DNA of 64,000 nt from Pseudarthrobacter sulfonivorans. GTDB lineage: Bacteria > Actinomycetota > Actinomycetes > Actinomycetales > Micrococcaceae. The translations under genes were made by a program, and so were the position numbers. Below the pieces are notes generated by a model that was not told the DNA's origin, ran no database searches, and was given only the letters and a program-made list of their open reading frames with translations. The stretch lies in NCBI RefSeq assembly GCF_001484605.1, contig NZ_CP013747.1, forward strand, positions 4,650,001 to 4,714,000, read 5' to 3'. Shown here piece by piece: positions 33,153 to 42,013 of this stretch. Numbering within the stretch: position 1 is the first letter of the stretch; each line of letters opens with the position of its first letter.

Positions 33153-34280
33153 TTGAGCAGCCACTACGACGTCCTCGGAATCTCGCCGGAAGCCACCGGG
33201 GAAGAGATCAAGAAGGCCTACCGCAAGCTGGCCCGCACTCTTCACCCGGACGTAAACCCCGGGGACGATGCATCGGACCGCTTCAAGGCCGTGACCCATG
33301 CCTACGAGGTACTTTCGGACCCGCAGAAGCGCCGGATCTATGACACCACCGGCAACGAGAACGGCACCGACAACGGGTTCGGCGGCGGCGGATACTCCGG
33401 CCAGGGCTTCGCGTTCCAGGACATCTTCGACACGTTCTTCGGGGCAGGCGGCACCTCCGGCCCCGCTTCCCGGGTCCGCCGCGGCCAGGACGCGCTGATC
33501 AGTGTACGGATCGAACTCCGCGATGCTGTGTTCGGCGTCAACCGGAAACTCGAAGTGGACACAGCTGTCACCTGCCCCACCTGCAACGGGTCATGCTGCC
33601 GCGAAGGCAGCCACCCTGTGCGCTGCGATATCTGCGGTGGCAGCGGCCAGGTCCAGCGCGCGGTTCGCTCCATCCTGGGCCAGGTCATGACGGCGGCCCC
33701 GTGTGGCAGTTGCGAAGGCTTCGGGACGGTCATCAAGGACCCCTGCAACGAATGCAGCGGCCAAGGCCGCATCCGCAGCCGGCGTTCGCTCACCATCAAG
33801 GTGCCGGCCGGTGTTGCCACGGGCACCCGGATCCAGCTCTCCGGGCAGGGCGAAGCAGGCCCGGCCGGCGGACCGTCCGGGGACCTGTACGTGGAACTCC
33901 GCGTCAACAACGACGCCACGTACGCACGCGACGGTGACGACCTGCACGCAACGCTGCACATCCCGATGACTGCCGCCGCCCTGGGCACCGAGCTGTCACT
34001 GGAAACCTTTGACGGGCTGCAGGAAATCGACGTCAAGGCAGGGACGCAGTCAGGGGAGATCATCACGCTCCGTGGACTCGGCGTGACGCACCTGCGCGGT
34101 TACGGCCGCGGGGACCTGATGGTCCATCTGCAGGTGGAGACGCCGGCCAAGCTGGATGCCGCGCAGGAGGATCTCCTGCGGCAGTTGGCGAAGCTGCGGG
34201 GCGAGCAGTTCACGGAAGGCAAACTGGCTGCCAGCGGCGGCGTCTTTGCCAAGCTGCGGGACCGGTTCGGTAACCTGTAG
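33153..34280 (+). CDS. dnaJ: chaperone DnaJ (Hsp40)
   Basis: DnaJ stimulates the DnaK ATPase and binds unfolded protein. The 375-residue product has the J domain (YDVLGISPEATGEEIKKAYR, HPD near residue 30), a Gly-rich linker (FGGGGYSGQGF), the zinc-finger region with four repeats CPTCNGSC, CDICGGSG, CGSCEGFG and CNECSGQG, and the C-terminal substrate domains. The first repeat ends in Cys rather than Gly. A TTG at 33153 is the start; aaggaag lies upstream. It is the dnaJ2-type copy linked to hrcA. Confidence 0.96.
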   Translation: MSSHYDVLGISPEATGEEIKKAYRKLARTLHPDVNPGDDASDRFKAVTHAYEVLSDPQKRRIYDTTGNENGTDNGFGGGGYSGQGFAFQDIFDTFFGAGGTSGPASRVRRGQDALISVRIELRDAVFGVNRKLEVDTAVTCPTCNGSCCREGSHPVRCDICGGSGQVQRAVRSILGQVMTAAPCGSCEGFGTVIKDPCNECSGQGRIRSRRSLTIKVPAGVATGTRIQLSGQGEAGPAGGPSGDLYVELRVNNDATYARDGDDLHATLHIPMTAAALGTELSLETFDGLQEIDVKAGTQSGEIITLRGLGVTHLRGYGRGDLMVHLQVETPAKLDAAQEDLLRQLAKLRGEQFTEGKLAASGGVFAKLRDRFGNL

Positions 34281-34282
34281 CG

Positions 34283-35065
34283 GTGAGCAATCCCGTTTTC
34301 TTCAGCGGTGCCGGGTCGCTGGACGATCTGGTGCCCGGTGCCCGTTTTGTCCTTCAAGGGCCGGAGGCACGCCACGCCGTGACTGTAAAACGGCTATCTC
34401 CCGGAGAGGCAGTGGACATTGCCGACGGCGCCGGAAGGCGGCTGACGGGAACTGTTGTCTCGGCGTCGCCCGCGGAGCTCACCGTGGAATGCTCCGCCCT
34501 CGTTGTGGAGGGCCGGCCTGACATCCGGCTCGTGCTGGTGCAGGCCCTGGCCAAGGGGGACCGTGATGAACTGGCCGTGGAAACGGCAACCGAACTCGGG
34601 ATTGATGCCGTAGTTCCCTGGCAGTCCGAGCGATCAATTGTCCGCTGGAAGGGTGAGCGCGCGGCCAAGGCCCACGCAAAATGGCAGTCCGTGGTCACTG
34701 CCGCCGCCAAGCAGGCACGCCGCGCCTGGATCCCCGAGGTGCGCGCCACCGTCGATACGCCAGGCCTTGCGGCGGCCGTGGCGGCAGCGGATCTGGCCGT
34801 AATCCTGCACGAAGACGCGGTCCGGCCGCTCCGGTCTGTCCTGGAATCATGGCAGGGCACCCAAGCTGACGCCGGACCCCTGGAAATTCTGCTCATCGTT
34901 GGTCCGGAGGGCGGAATCAGTCCCCGCGAAGTCACCCGGCTTTGCGACGCCGGCGCCGTGACGGCGCTCTTGGGACACCACGTCCTGAGGTCATCCACAG
35001 CCGGACCGGCAGCGGTTGTTCTGGCGAGTGATGTACTGGGACGCTGGACAGCACCGGTATCCTGA
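34283..35065 (+). CDS. rsmE: 16S rRNA (uracil-1498-N3)-methyltransferase
   Basis: RsmE methylates U1498 of 16S rRNA in the assembled 30S subunit. The 260-residue product has the N-terminal PUA-like domain (ARFVLQGPEARHAVTVKRLS) and the C-terminal SPOUT knot with LLIVGPEGGISPREV and LGHHVLRSSTAGPAAVV, which bind SAM. The GTG start lies two bases after the dnaJ stop. This hrcA-dnaJ-rsmE order is common in actinobacteria. Confidence 0.96.
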   Translation: MSNPVFFSGAGSLDDLVPGARFVLQGPEARHAVTVKRLSPGEAVDIADGAGRRLTGTVVSASPAELTVECSALVVEGRPDIRLVLVQALAKGDRDELAVETATELGIDAVVPWQSERSIVRWKGERAAKAHAKWQSVVTAAAKQARRAWIPEVRATVDTPGLAAAVAAADLAVILHEDAVRPLRSVLESWQGTQADAGPLEILLIVGPEGGISPREVTRLCDAGAVTALLGHHVLRSSTAGPAAVVLASDVLGRWTAPVS

Positions 35066-35086
35066 GGCCGACTGCTACGCGGGCTG

Positions 35087-36041
35087 TTACCGGACGTTGA
35101 AGTTCCGCGTGTCCACATTCAGCTCCTGGCTGGTGCCGGCCGCATCCACTTGCGAAACGCGGAGCTCGTAATTCCCCGAGGACAGGCTAAGGGCAAGCGT
35201 AAAGACTCCGGACTGGGCGGCTTCGGCAGCTGCAGTGGTCTCCCCGGTCAGGTAGGGTGTCTTGTTCCCGTTCGCTTCGGCCCGCAGGATCTGCCAGCGG
35301 AGCTTACCGCCCGGAACGGTGCTGCGGCCGGTGATCTTGACGCTTCCGCCGGCCAGGTCAGTCCCTTCCTGCGGATCAATGATCCACACGGGCGCCACCA
35401 TTCCGGCAGCTCGGGACATGGGGTCGCCAAGCTGGACGTGGTCGAAGGCAACGTAATCGGTGTGGCTATCCACCAGGATCCTGACCTGGATCTGCTGGCC
35501 GGAATCGATCAGGCCGGAACTCGCGGCCGCTGCCGTAGCGGTAAAGACCAGCTGCTGAATGGCGCGGCCGGCCATGTCGGCGTCGACATTGCTGTTAAAG
35601 GCATCCTCCGAGACGTCGACGGTAATGACGTTCTTGCCGGAGATGGACGAGGCGAGTTTCTCGGGATCCTGCCAGGGCGTGAAGAAATCCGGGTCCAGCG
35701 GCTTCTCGGACATCATGGCCCGCAGGGCGCGGGTCACTGGATTCTCCTGCTCCGGCACGTCCCGGAACTCCCGGTATAGGAACACATTGCTGTTGCTTCG
35801 GCCAATCCAGTAGACCGGTGCCTTATTCGAGGACTGTGTAGTTTCCAGGGGCGCGCTGGTGGAAGGTGCCCCGGGGGAGCCGGTGGCGGCAGCGCTGGAG
35901 TTTGCCGTCAGGTTGGGCTCAGGGCTGGGGTCCGCGATACAACCGGTGAGGAGGAGGAATGCTGGCAGCAGGCTCAGGAGACGTTGCGGACGCAAACGTG
36001 GCGCGACGCGCCTGGCACTGAGGGGGGTCGCTGTTTCCGGC
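35087..36041 (-). CDS. lipoprotein with GerMN and Gmad2 domains
   Basis: About 318 residues. The basic start, hydrophobic core and lipobox LLLTGC (Cys near 33) predict an exported lipoprotein, followed by a Ser/Ala/Thr linker. A GerMN domain covers about 75-195 (APVYWIGRSNSNVFLYREF and ALRAMMSEKP), and a Gmad2 immunoglobulin-like domain the C-terminus (GGSVKITGRSTVPGGKLRW). The GTG at 36041 follows ggaaagga; a longer frame to 36340 lacks support. Related lipoproteins partner two-component systems or act at the envelope; role here unknown. Confidence 0.85.
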
Positions 36042-36411
36042 ACTCGTGGCCTGTCCTTTCCGGCTGTGAAATGGCGAGGCCTGGGCCCCCGTGAGCCGGT
36101 CCCCGGACGGCTGTGATTTCCAGCATCGCATAGCCAGCTCCGCCAAAGGACCGAATCCGGGCTGCCGGCCCAACTGCAACGGGAACGATATGAGCCCGAT
36201 ATGAAGTTGATACCTAATGACGCCAACCGTCCCGCAGTAAGCCGGTGACGGGCACCCTCTCCGGAGACCGCCTGACGCTGCCGGGAGGTGCCTCCTGGCG
36301 TAAGATGGAAGGACTCCGCTGGCTCCTGCATGCTCGGCAACAGCCCCCACGCAGCAGCCGGCGCACTTAATTTTCGAACTGGAGGGGACCACGGGCCTGC
36401 GGGCCAGCACC
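36042..36411. other. divergent intergenic region before phoH
   Basis: About 370 bases holding the promoters of the GerMN lipoprotein (left) and the phoH-ybeY-era operon (right). taagat near 36301 could be a -10 element. No open gene or RNA is evident. Confidence 0.4.
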
Positions 36412-37497
36412 ATGACTGAATCAGCGAACGGAAAGCGCCGGCTCAATACTGACCGCGCCGCCGGAGAATTCCCCCATTCACTTGCCGGTGTCCGGACGGA
36501 GGTGGTTCTCTTTGACAACTCCGATCAGATGGTCCAATCGCTCGGCAGCCATGACGAGGCCCTGCGTTACATCGAAGAGCAGTTCCCGTCCGTCAACTTC
36601 CACGTCCGCGGAAACGAACTGTCCATCAGCGGCCCTGCCAACGAAGTTCCCCGCATCATGCGGCTGCTGCATGAAGTGCGAGGCCTCGTGGCCCGTGGCA
36701 CAGTCATCAGCCCCGCGGTATTGCGCCAGCTCGTCGCGTTGCTCCGCAGCCAGTCATTGCAGAACCCTGTGGACGTCCTCACCCATGACATCCTCTCCAG
36801 CCGCGGGAAGACCATCCGGCCCAAGACGCTGAACCAGAAGAACTACGTGGACGCGATTGATGCGAACACGGTGATCTTCGGGATTGGCCCTGCAGGCACG
36901 GGTAAGACGTACCTCGCGATGGCCAAGGCCGTCCAGGCGCTGCAGCAGAAAGAAGTCAGCCGTATTATCCTGACCCGGCCCGCAGTCGAGGCCGGCGAGC
37001 GGCTCGGGTTCCTGCCGGGCACCCTGAGCGACAAGATCGATCCCTATCTGCGCCCGCTGTACGACGCGCTGCACGACATGATGGACCCCGAGTCCATCCC
37101 GCGCCTGATGGCCGCCGGGACCATCGAAGTGGCGCCGCTGGCTTACATGCGTGGACGCACGCTCAACGACGCCTTCATCATCCTGGACGAAGCGCAGAAC
37201 ACCACACCTGAACAGATGAAGATGTTCCTCACGCGTTTGGGTTTCGGGTCCAAAATGGTGGTCACAGGAGACGTCACCCAGGTGGACCTGCCCTTCGGCA
37301 CCCGCTCGGGGCTGCGGATCGTGGAGGAGATCCTGCAGGGGATCGAGGACGTAAACTTCACGCTCCTGGACGACACTGACGTGGTCCGCCACCGGCTTGT
37401 GGGCGACATCGTGCGTGCCTACAGTCTCTGGGATGATGTCCAGCGGAACAAAGTAAAACACTCGGTAAGCCGGGAAAAGCGGGGGGAAAGCGCGTGA
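36412..37497 (+). CDS. phoH: PhoH-family ATPase
   Basis: PhoH/YbeZ is a cytosolic P-loop NTPase, probably an RNA helicase-like partner of YbeY. The 361-residue product has an N-terminal KH-like part (VNFHVRGNELSISGPANEV) and the PhoH ATPase with Walker A GPAGTGKTYLAMAKAV near residue 158, the RPAVEAGERLGFLPG motif, Walker B FIILDEAQNTTPEQM and the VTGDVTQVDLP sensor. Its stop overlaps the ybeY GTG (GTGA). First gene of an operon with ybeY, the CBS protein and era. Confidence 0.95.
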   Translation: MTESANGKRRLNTDRAAGEFPHSLAGVRTEVVLFDNSDQMVQSLGSHDEALRYIEEQFPSVNFHVRGNELSISGPANEVPRIMRLLHEVRGLVARGTVISPAVLRQLVALLRSQSLQNPVDVLTHDILSSRGKTIRPKTLNQKNYVDAIDANTVIFGIGPAGTGKTYLAMAKAVQALQQKEVSRIILTRPAVEAGERLGFLPGTLSDKIDPYLRPLYDALHDMMDPESIPRLMAAGTIEVAPLAYMRGRTLNDAFIILDEAQNTTPEQMKMFLTRLGFGSKMVVTGDVTQVDLPFGTRSGLRIVEEILQGIEDVNFTLLDDTDVVRHRLVGDIVRAYSLWDDVQRNKVKHSVSREKRGESA

Positions 37498-37967
37498 GCA
37501 TTGAAGTAAACAACGAATCCGGCATCCAGGTTGATGAATCGGAGCTCGTGGCGCTATCCCGGTACGTTTTTGAGCAGCTGTACATCCACCCGCAGGCTGA
37601 ACTCTCTATTCTCCTGGTGGATGAACCCGCCATGGAAAAGCTCCACATCGAGCTTATGGACGAGCCGGGATCCACCGACGTGCTCTCGGTCCCCATGGAC
37701 GAGCTGACCCCCGGCACGCCGGACCGGCCCACTCCCCAAGGGATGCTGGGTGACATCGCCGTCTGCCCCCAGGTGGCGCAGGTGCAGGCCGTCAACGCCG
37801 GGCACTCCCTGCAGGATGAGATGCTGCTGCTGACCACGCATGGGATCCTCCACCTGCTCGGCTATGACCACGCAGAGCCAGAGGAAAAGGAAGAAATGTT
37901 CGGCCTCCAGCGCCAGCTGCTTTCCGGCTTCACCGGCAAAGAAGCACCTGCCGAGACCACGCAGTGA
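37494..37967 (+). CDS. ybeY: endoribonuclease YbeY
   Basis: YbeY is a zinc-dependent RNase acting in 16S rRNA 3' maturation and ribosome quality control. The 157-residue product carries the metal motif THGILHLLGYDH (three His) near residue 120 and the LSVPMDEL strand. GTG start overlapping phoH, and its stop overlaps the next gene's GTG, so translation is coupled along the operon. Confidence 0.96.
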   Translation: MSIEVNNESGIQVDESELVALSRYVFEQLYIHPQAELSILLVDEPAMEKLHIELMDEPGSTDVLSVPMDELTPGTPDRPTPQGMLGDIAVCPQVAQVQAVNAGHSLQDEMLLLTTHGILHLLGYDHAEPEEKEEMFGLQRQLLSGFTGKEAPAETTQ

Positions 37968-39295
37968 CGCCCCTGCTCCTTGTCGGCATGGCCCTGGCGT
38001 TCCTCGGTACCGCAGCACTCTTGACCGCAGCCGAGGCCGCGTTCACGTTCCTTTCCCGGCATGACGCCGAAGACGCCCTGCTGAAAAGCCGCGGAAACGC
38101 CATGAAGCGCATCCTGGCCCAGCCGGTGGCGCACATCCGGGCCTTGCGGTTCTGGCGGGTCTGGTTCGAGATGGCCTCAGCCGTAGCGGTGGCCGTCCTG
38201 CTCCACAGCCTGCTGGACAACGTCTGGCTGGCCGGGCTGGCCGCCACTGGGATCATGGCCCTGCTCGGCTTCGTCATCGTCGGCGTTTCCCCGCGGCAGC
38301 TCGGCAGGCTCCATTCGGCCGCCGTCGTCCGCTCCACAGCACCGCTGATCAGGTACCTGACGTGGGTCCTCGGACCCATCCCGGGGTGGCTCGTGGCGCT
38401 GGGCAGTGCCGCCGCTCCCGGCGCTCCGGCGGGTGATGACGCGTTCTTCAGCGAACAGGAATTCCGCGAACTTGTGGACCGCGCATCCGAATCGGACATG
38501 ATCGAAGACACCGAAGCTGAAATGATCCAATCAGTCTTTGACTTCGGCGACACCCTGGTGCGCGCCGTGATGGTGCCCCGGACGGATATCCTCAGCATCG
38601 ACGCCGGCTCCAGCCTTAGGCGGGCCATGTCAATGTTCCTGCGGTCGGGCTATTCACGGATCCCGGTGATCCGCGACAACACGGACCAGATCCTCGGAAT
38701 CGTGTACCTCAAGGACGTTGCGGCGACACTCCATGAGCTCGGACCCGACGACGAACAGCCCCCGGTCGAAGCCCTGGCCCGCGAGGTCCGGTACGTCCCG
38801 GAGTCCAAGCCGGTGAGCGATCTGCTGCGGGAACTGCAGAAGGAGTCAACACACGTTGCCATCGTGATCGACGAATACGGCGGCACGGCCGGCCTTGTCA
38901 CCCTGGAGGACCTCATCGAGGAAATTGTCGGCGAAATCGTGGACGAGTATGACACCGAAAGCGCCGAGGCCGTGGCCCTGGGCGGCGGTTCCTACCGGGT
39001 GAGCGCCCGGATGAGCATCGACGACCTCGGAGAACTGTTCGACATAGAGCTCGACGACGACGAGGTTGACACTGTGGGCGGGCTGCTGGCCAAGGCCCTG
39101 GGCCGCGTTCCCATTGTGGGCAGCCGCGTGGAGGTGGGCGGCATCTCGCTGCTCGCCGAACGGCTCGAGGGCCGCCGCAACCGCGTCAGCCACATCATTG
39201 CCTCAGCAGTACCAAAAGCAGACACTGACCTTGAAGACCTCCTCGACGAGGCGAAAGCAACCCAGCAGGGAGTTCCACGTGAGCAAGAAAAGTAA
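37964..39295 (+). CDS. CNNM/CorC-type membrane protein with CBS pair
   Basis: A 443-residue protein: CNNM transmembrane domain (about 1-180, four hydrophobic segments; an unusually Ala-rich first helix), a CBS pair (about 195-320; RAVMVPRTDILSID, GYSRIPVIRDN, VAIVIDEYGGTAGLVTLEDL) and a CorC_HlyC domain at the end (SMDDLGELF-like SIDDLGELFDIEL). Such proteins are linked to magnesium export or hemolysin-type annotation. The era start overlaps its 3' end by 17 bases. Confidence 0.93.
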   Translation: MTPLLLVGMALAFLGTAALLTAAEAAFTFLSRHDAEDALLKSRGNAMKRILAQPVAHIRALRFWRVWFEMASAVAVAVLLHSLLDNVWLAGLAATGIMALLGFVIVGVSPRQLGRLHSAAVVRSTAPLIRYLTWVLGPIPGWLVALGSAAAPGAPAGDDAFFSEQEFRELVDRASESDMIEDTEAEMIQSVFDFGDTLVRAVMVPRTDILSIDAGSSLRRAMSMFLRSGYSRIPVIRDNTDQILGIVYLKDVAATLHELGPDDEQPPVEALAREVRYVPESKPVSDLLRELQKESTHVAIVIDEYGGTAGLVTLEDLIEEIVGEIVDEYDTESAEAVALGGGSYRVSARMSIDDLGELFDIELDDDEVDTVGGLLAKALGRVPIVGSRVEVGGISLLAERLEGRRNRVSHIIASAVPKADTDLEDLLDEAKATQQGVPREQEK

Positions 39296-40253
39296 TCGTC
39301 CGGCCAACCCGGATTCGGCCGCCAAAGACTTCGGCGGCTACAGGGCAGGCTTTGCGGTCCTCGTGGGGCGGCCTAACGCGGGAAAATCAACCCTGACGAA
39401 CGCACTGGTGGGCCAGAAGGTGGCGATCACCTCCGCCAAGCCGCAGACCACGCGCCACACCATCCGGGGGATCGTGCACCGCGATGACGCCCAGCTGATC
39501 CTGGTGGATACCCCGGGCCTGCACCGCCCCCGCACGCTGCTGGGAAAGCGGCTGAACGAACTCGTCGCCGACACCCTCGCCGAGGTCGACGCGATCGGCT
39601 TCTGCCTGCCCGCCAACGAGAAAATCGGCCCGGGCGACAAGTACATCGCCGCCCAGCTCGCCGCCATCGGCAACAAGCCGGTCATCGCGATCGTCACCAA
39701 GGCGGACACAGTGGACCGGCAGGCGCTCACCGAGCAGTTGCTCGCCGTCGCAGCACTGGGCCGGGATGTCATCGGCGAGGACGGCTGGAAGGACATCGTC
39801 CCGGTCTCCGCCACCGACGGCTTCCAAGTGGACACCCTCGCAGACGTCCTGATCAGCCACATGCCGGCGTCGCCGCCCCTTTATCCGGACGGTCACCTGA
39901 CGGACGAACCCGAAGCCGTGATGATCGCCGAGCTCATCCGGGAAGCTGCCCTCGAAGGCGTCCGCGACGAACTGCCCCACTCCCTGGCCGTCGTCGTCGA
40001 TGAGATTGTTCCGCGTGAGGGCCGGCCCGAAGACAGGCCCTTCCTCGACGTCCGGGTTAATCTCTATGTGGAACGTTCGTCCCAGAAGGCCATCATCATC
40101 GGCAAGGGCGGTGCACGTCTCCGCGAAGTCGGCACCAATGCACGCAAGGGGATCGAGGCGCTGCTCGGTGCCCGCATCTACCTTGACCTGCATGTGAAGG
40201 TGGCCAAGGACTGGCAGCGCGACCCGAAGCAGTTGGTCAAGCTCGGCTTCTGA
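39279..40253 (+). CDS. era: GTPase Era
   Basis: Era is an essential GTPase that binds the 3' end of 16S rRNA in 30S assembly. 324 residues: GRPNAGKSTLTNALVG (G1), TTRHTIRGIV (G2), DTPGLHRPRTLLGKRLNE (G3), TKADTVDRQ (G4), and a C-terminal KH domain with SSQKAIIIGKGGARLREVG. The GTG at 39279 overlaps the CBS gene. Phylogenetically typical neighbours (ybeY upstream) support the call. Confidence 0.97.
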   Translation: MSKKSNRPANPDSAAKDFGGYRAGFAVLVGRPNAGKSTLTNALVGQKVAITSAKPQTTRHTIRGIVHRDDAQLILVDTPGLHRPRTLLGKRLNELVADTLAEVDAIGFCLPANEKIGPGDKYIAAQLAAIGNKPVIAIVTKADTVDRQALTEQLLAVAALGRDVIGEDGWKDIVPVSATDGFQVDTLADVLISHMPASPPLYPDGHLTDEPEAVMIAELIREAALEGVRDELPHSLAVVVDEIVPREGRPEDRPFLDVRVNLYVERSSQKAIIIGKGGARLREVGTNARKGIEALLGARIYLDLHVKVAKDWQRDPKQLVKLGF

Positions 40254-40352
40254 CGCTGCCTTTTTGCTTTACCCGGCCGGTCGTCGGGAAGTTCCCAGAC
40301 TGGGCAACTAAAATAGGCCGGATTCAATTTTTTCGAGGAAGGTACATCACAC

Positions 40353-41927
40353 ATGGGGCGAGGCCGCGACAATCGCGAGTACGGAGCTGACGCGTCAGCC
40401 GGGACCGGTCCGGTGTCCCGCCACGCTGATGCTACCGCCGTCGGCGTTGCCCGGCATCTCGGATCCCGGAGCCGGATGCCGGCCTGGCTGAAGGTGACCA
40501 CTGCGGTGGTCACCATCCTGGTGGTCGGCGGTCTTGGCTTCGCAGGCTACTGGTATTTGCGGTTTCAGTCGAACATCACTACGGCACCGCTGAACGCCGG
40601 TGGTGCGGCGAACTCATCGGACGACAAATCGGAGCGGATGCAGATCCTGATCCTCGGCTCGGATACCAGGGACGGCGCAAACGCGGAGTACGGCGCTGTG
40701 GACGACTCGACAGGTTACGGCAAGTCCGACGTCATGATGCTGATGGACGTATCGGCCGACAACAAGCGCGTCAGCGTCATCAGCTTCCCCCGGGACCTGC
40801 TGGTCGATATTCCGGAGTGCACCGACCAGAAGACCAAACGGACGTTTCCTGCCCGCAGCGGTGTCATGATCAACGAGGCCATGAATGAAGCCGGCATCGG
40901 CTGCGCCGTGGACACGGTCAACAAACTGACTGGACTGGAGATCGATCACTTCATGATGGCGGACTTCACCGCCGTGAAGGAACTCTCCAACACGGTGGGC
41001 GGCGTTGACGTGTGTATCAGTGACGCGGTCTATGATCCTGACTCCCGGCTGCGCCTGCCGAAGGGTACGTCCGCCGTCAAGGGCGAAATGGCCCTTGCCT
41101 TCCTGCGGACCCGTCATGCCTTTGCCGACGGCGGCGACCTGGGCCGGATCAGGGCACAGCAGGGATTCCTGTCCTCCCTCACGCGCAAGATCAAGGACGA
41201 CGGCACACTGTCTGACCCCTCTAAAATGCTGACCATTGCCGATGTTGTGACCAAGAACCTCACGGTGGATGAGGGGCTGGCTTCCGTGCCGTCGCTCCTG
41301 AGTATCGGTAGCCGGCTTAGGGACATCGATATCAGCAAGGTGGCGTTTGTGGCCGTGCCCACCACGCCGGCAGTCACGGACATCAACCGCCTGCAGATTG
41401 CCGAGCCCGCAGGGTCTCAGCTCTTTGCGGCCCTCCGCGAGGACGTGGACCTCACGGATCCAACGGCGCCCACCACGCCGTCCCCGGCGCCGACGGAAAC
41501 GACAGCCACCCCAACAGAAACAGCCCCGGCGGTGCCGCCGTATGACAAGGCGCTGCAACCAGTCACCGTGGCCAACGGCAGCGGCGTCCCGGGACGCGCC
41601 CAGGAAATCGTGCAGGCGTTAATCACCGGCGGCTTCACCCAATCCGGGCCGTTTGAAGCCACGGCGGTGGCGCAGAGCGTCGTCTACTATGGTACGGAAT
41701 TCGCCGACGTCGCAGCTGACGTGGCTGCGCTGCTGGGGATCCCGGCCGCGCAGGTCCAGCTGGCACCTCGCGTCGCCGGAGTCCAGGTCTACCTTGGAAC
41801 TGACTTCACCACCGGGGCAACCTACGGAGCCGGTGCTGGTGGCGCCCTGCCCGAGGACATCGTCAACCAGACAGCCGGCGATACCGTGTGCCAGCAGGCC
41901 AACCCGGTGCTGATCGTCCAGGACTGA
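40353..41927 (+). CDS. LytR-CpsA-Psr family cell-wall glycopolymer ligase
   Basis: LCP proteins attach wall glycopolymers to peptidoglycan on the outer face. The 524-residue product has a cytosolic N-terminus, one membrane helix (about 48-70, VTTAVVTILVVGGLGFAGYW), the LCP domain (about 90-300; ILILGSDTRDGANAEYG, VMMLMDVSADNKRVSVISFP then RDLLVDIP with catalytic Arg/Asp, FLRTRHAFADGGDLGRIRAQ) and, after a Thr/Pro linker, a LytR_C domain (about 405-485). A strong hairpin follows. Confidence 0.95.
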   Translation: MGRGRDNREYGADASAGTGPVSRHADATAVGVARHLGSRSRMPAWLKVTTAVVTILVVGGLGFAGYWYLRFQSNITTAPLNAGGAANSSDDKSERMQILILGSDTRDGANAEYGAVDDSTGYGKSDVMMLMDVSADNKRVSVISFPRDLLVDIPECTDQKTKRTFPARSGVMINEAMNEAGIGCAVDTVNKLTGLEIDHFMMADFTAVKELSNTVGGVDVCISDAVYDPDSRLRLPKGTSAVKGEMALAFLRTRHAFADGGDLGRIRAQQGFLSSLTRKIKDDGTLSDPSKMLTIADVVTKNLTVDEGLASVPSLLSIGSRLRDIDISKVAFVAVPTTPAVTDINRLQIAEPAGSQLFAALREDVDLTDPTAPTTPSPAPTETTATPTETAPAVPPYDKALQPVTVANGSGVPGRAQEIVQALITGGFTQSGPFEATAVAQSVVYYGTEFADVAADVAALLGIPAAQVQLAPRVAGVQVYLGTDFTTGATYGAGAGGALPEDIVNQTAGDTVCQQANPVLIVQD

Positions 41928-41960
41928 CGGCCGCACCACAGAAGACAGCACCACAGTCGA

Positions 41961-42000
41961 CACACAAGAGACGGGGCCAGACGGCCCCGTCTCTTGTGTG
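41961..42000. terminator. 18-bp perfect hairpin, bidirectional terminator
   Basis: cacacaagagacggggcc pairs fully with its complement at 41983-42000 across a 4-base loop. It lies between the converging LCP ligase and M13 peptidase genes and can end both transcripts. Confidence 0.9.
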
Positions 42001-42013
42001 TCCTGGAGGGTGA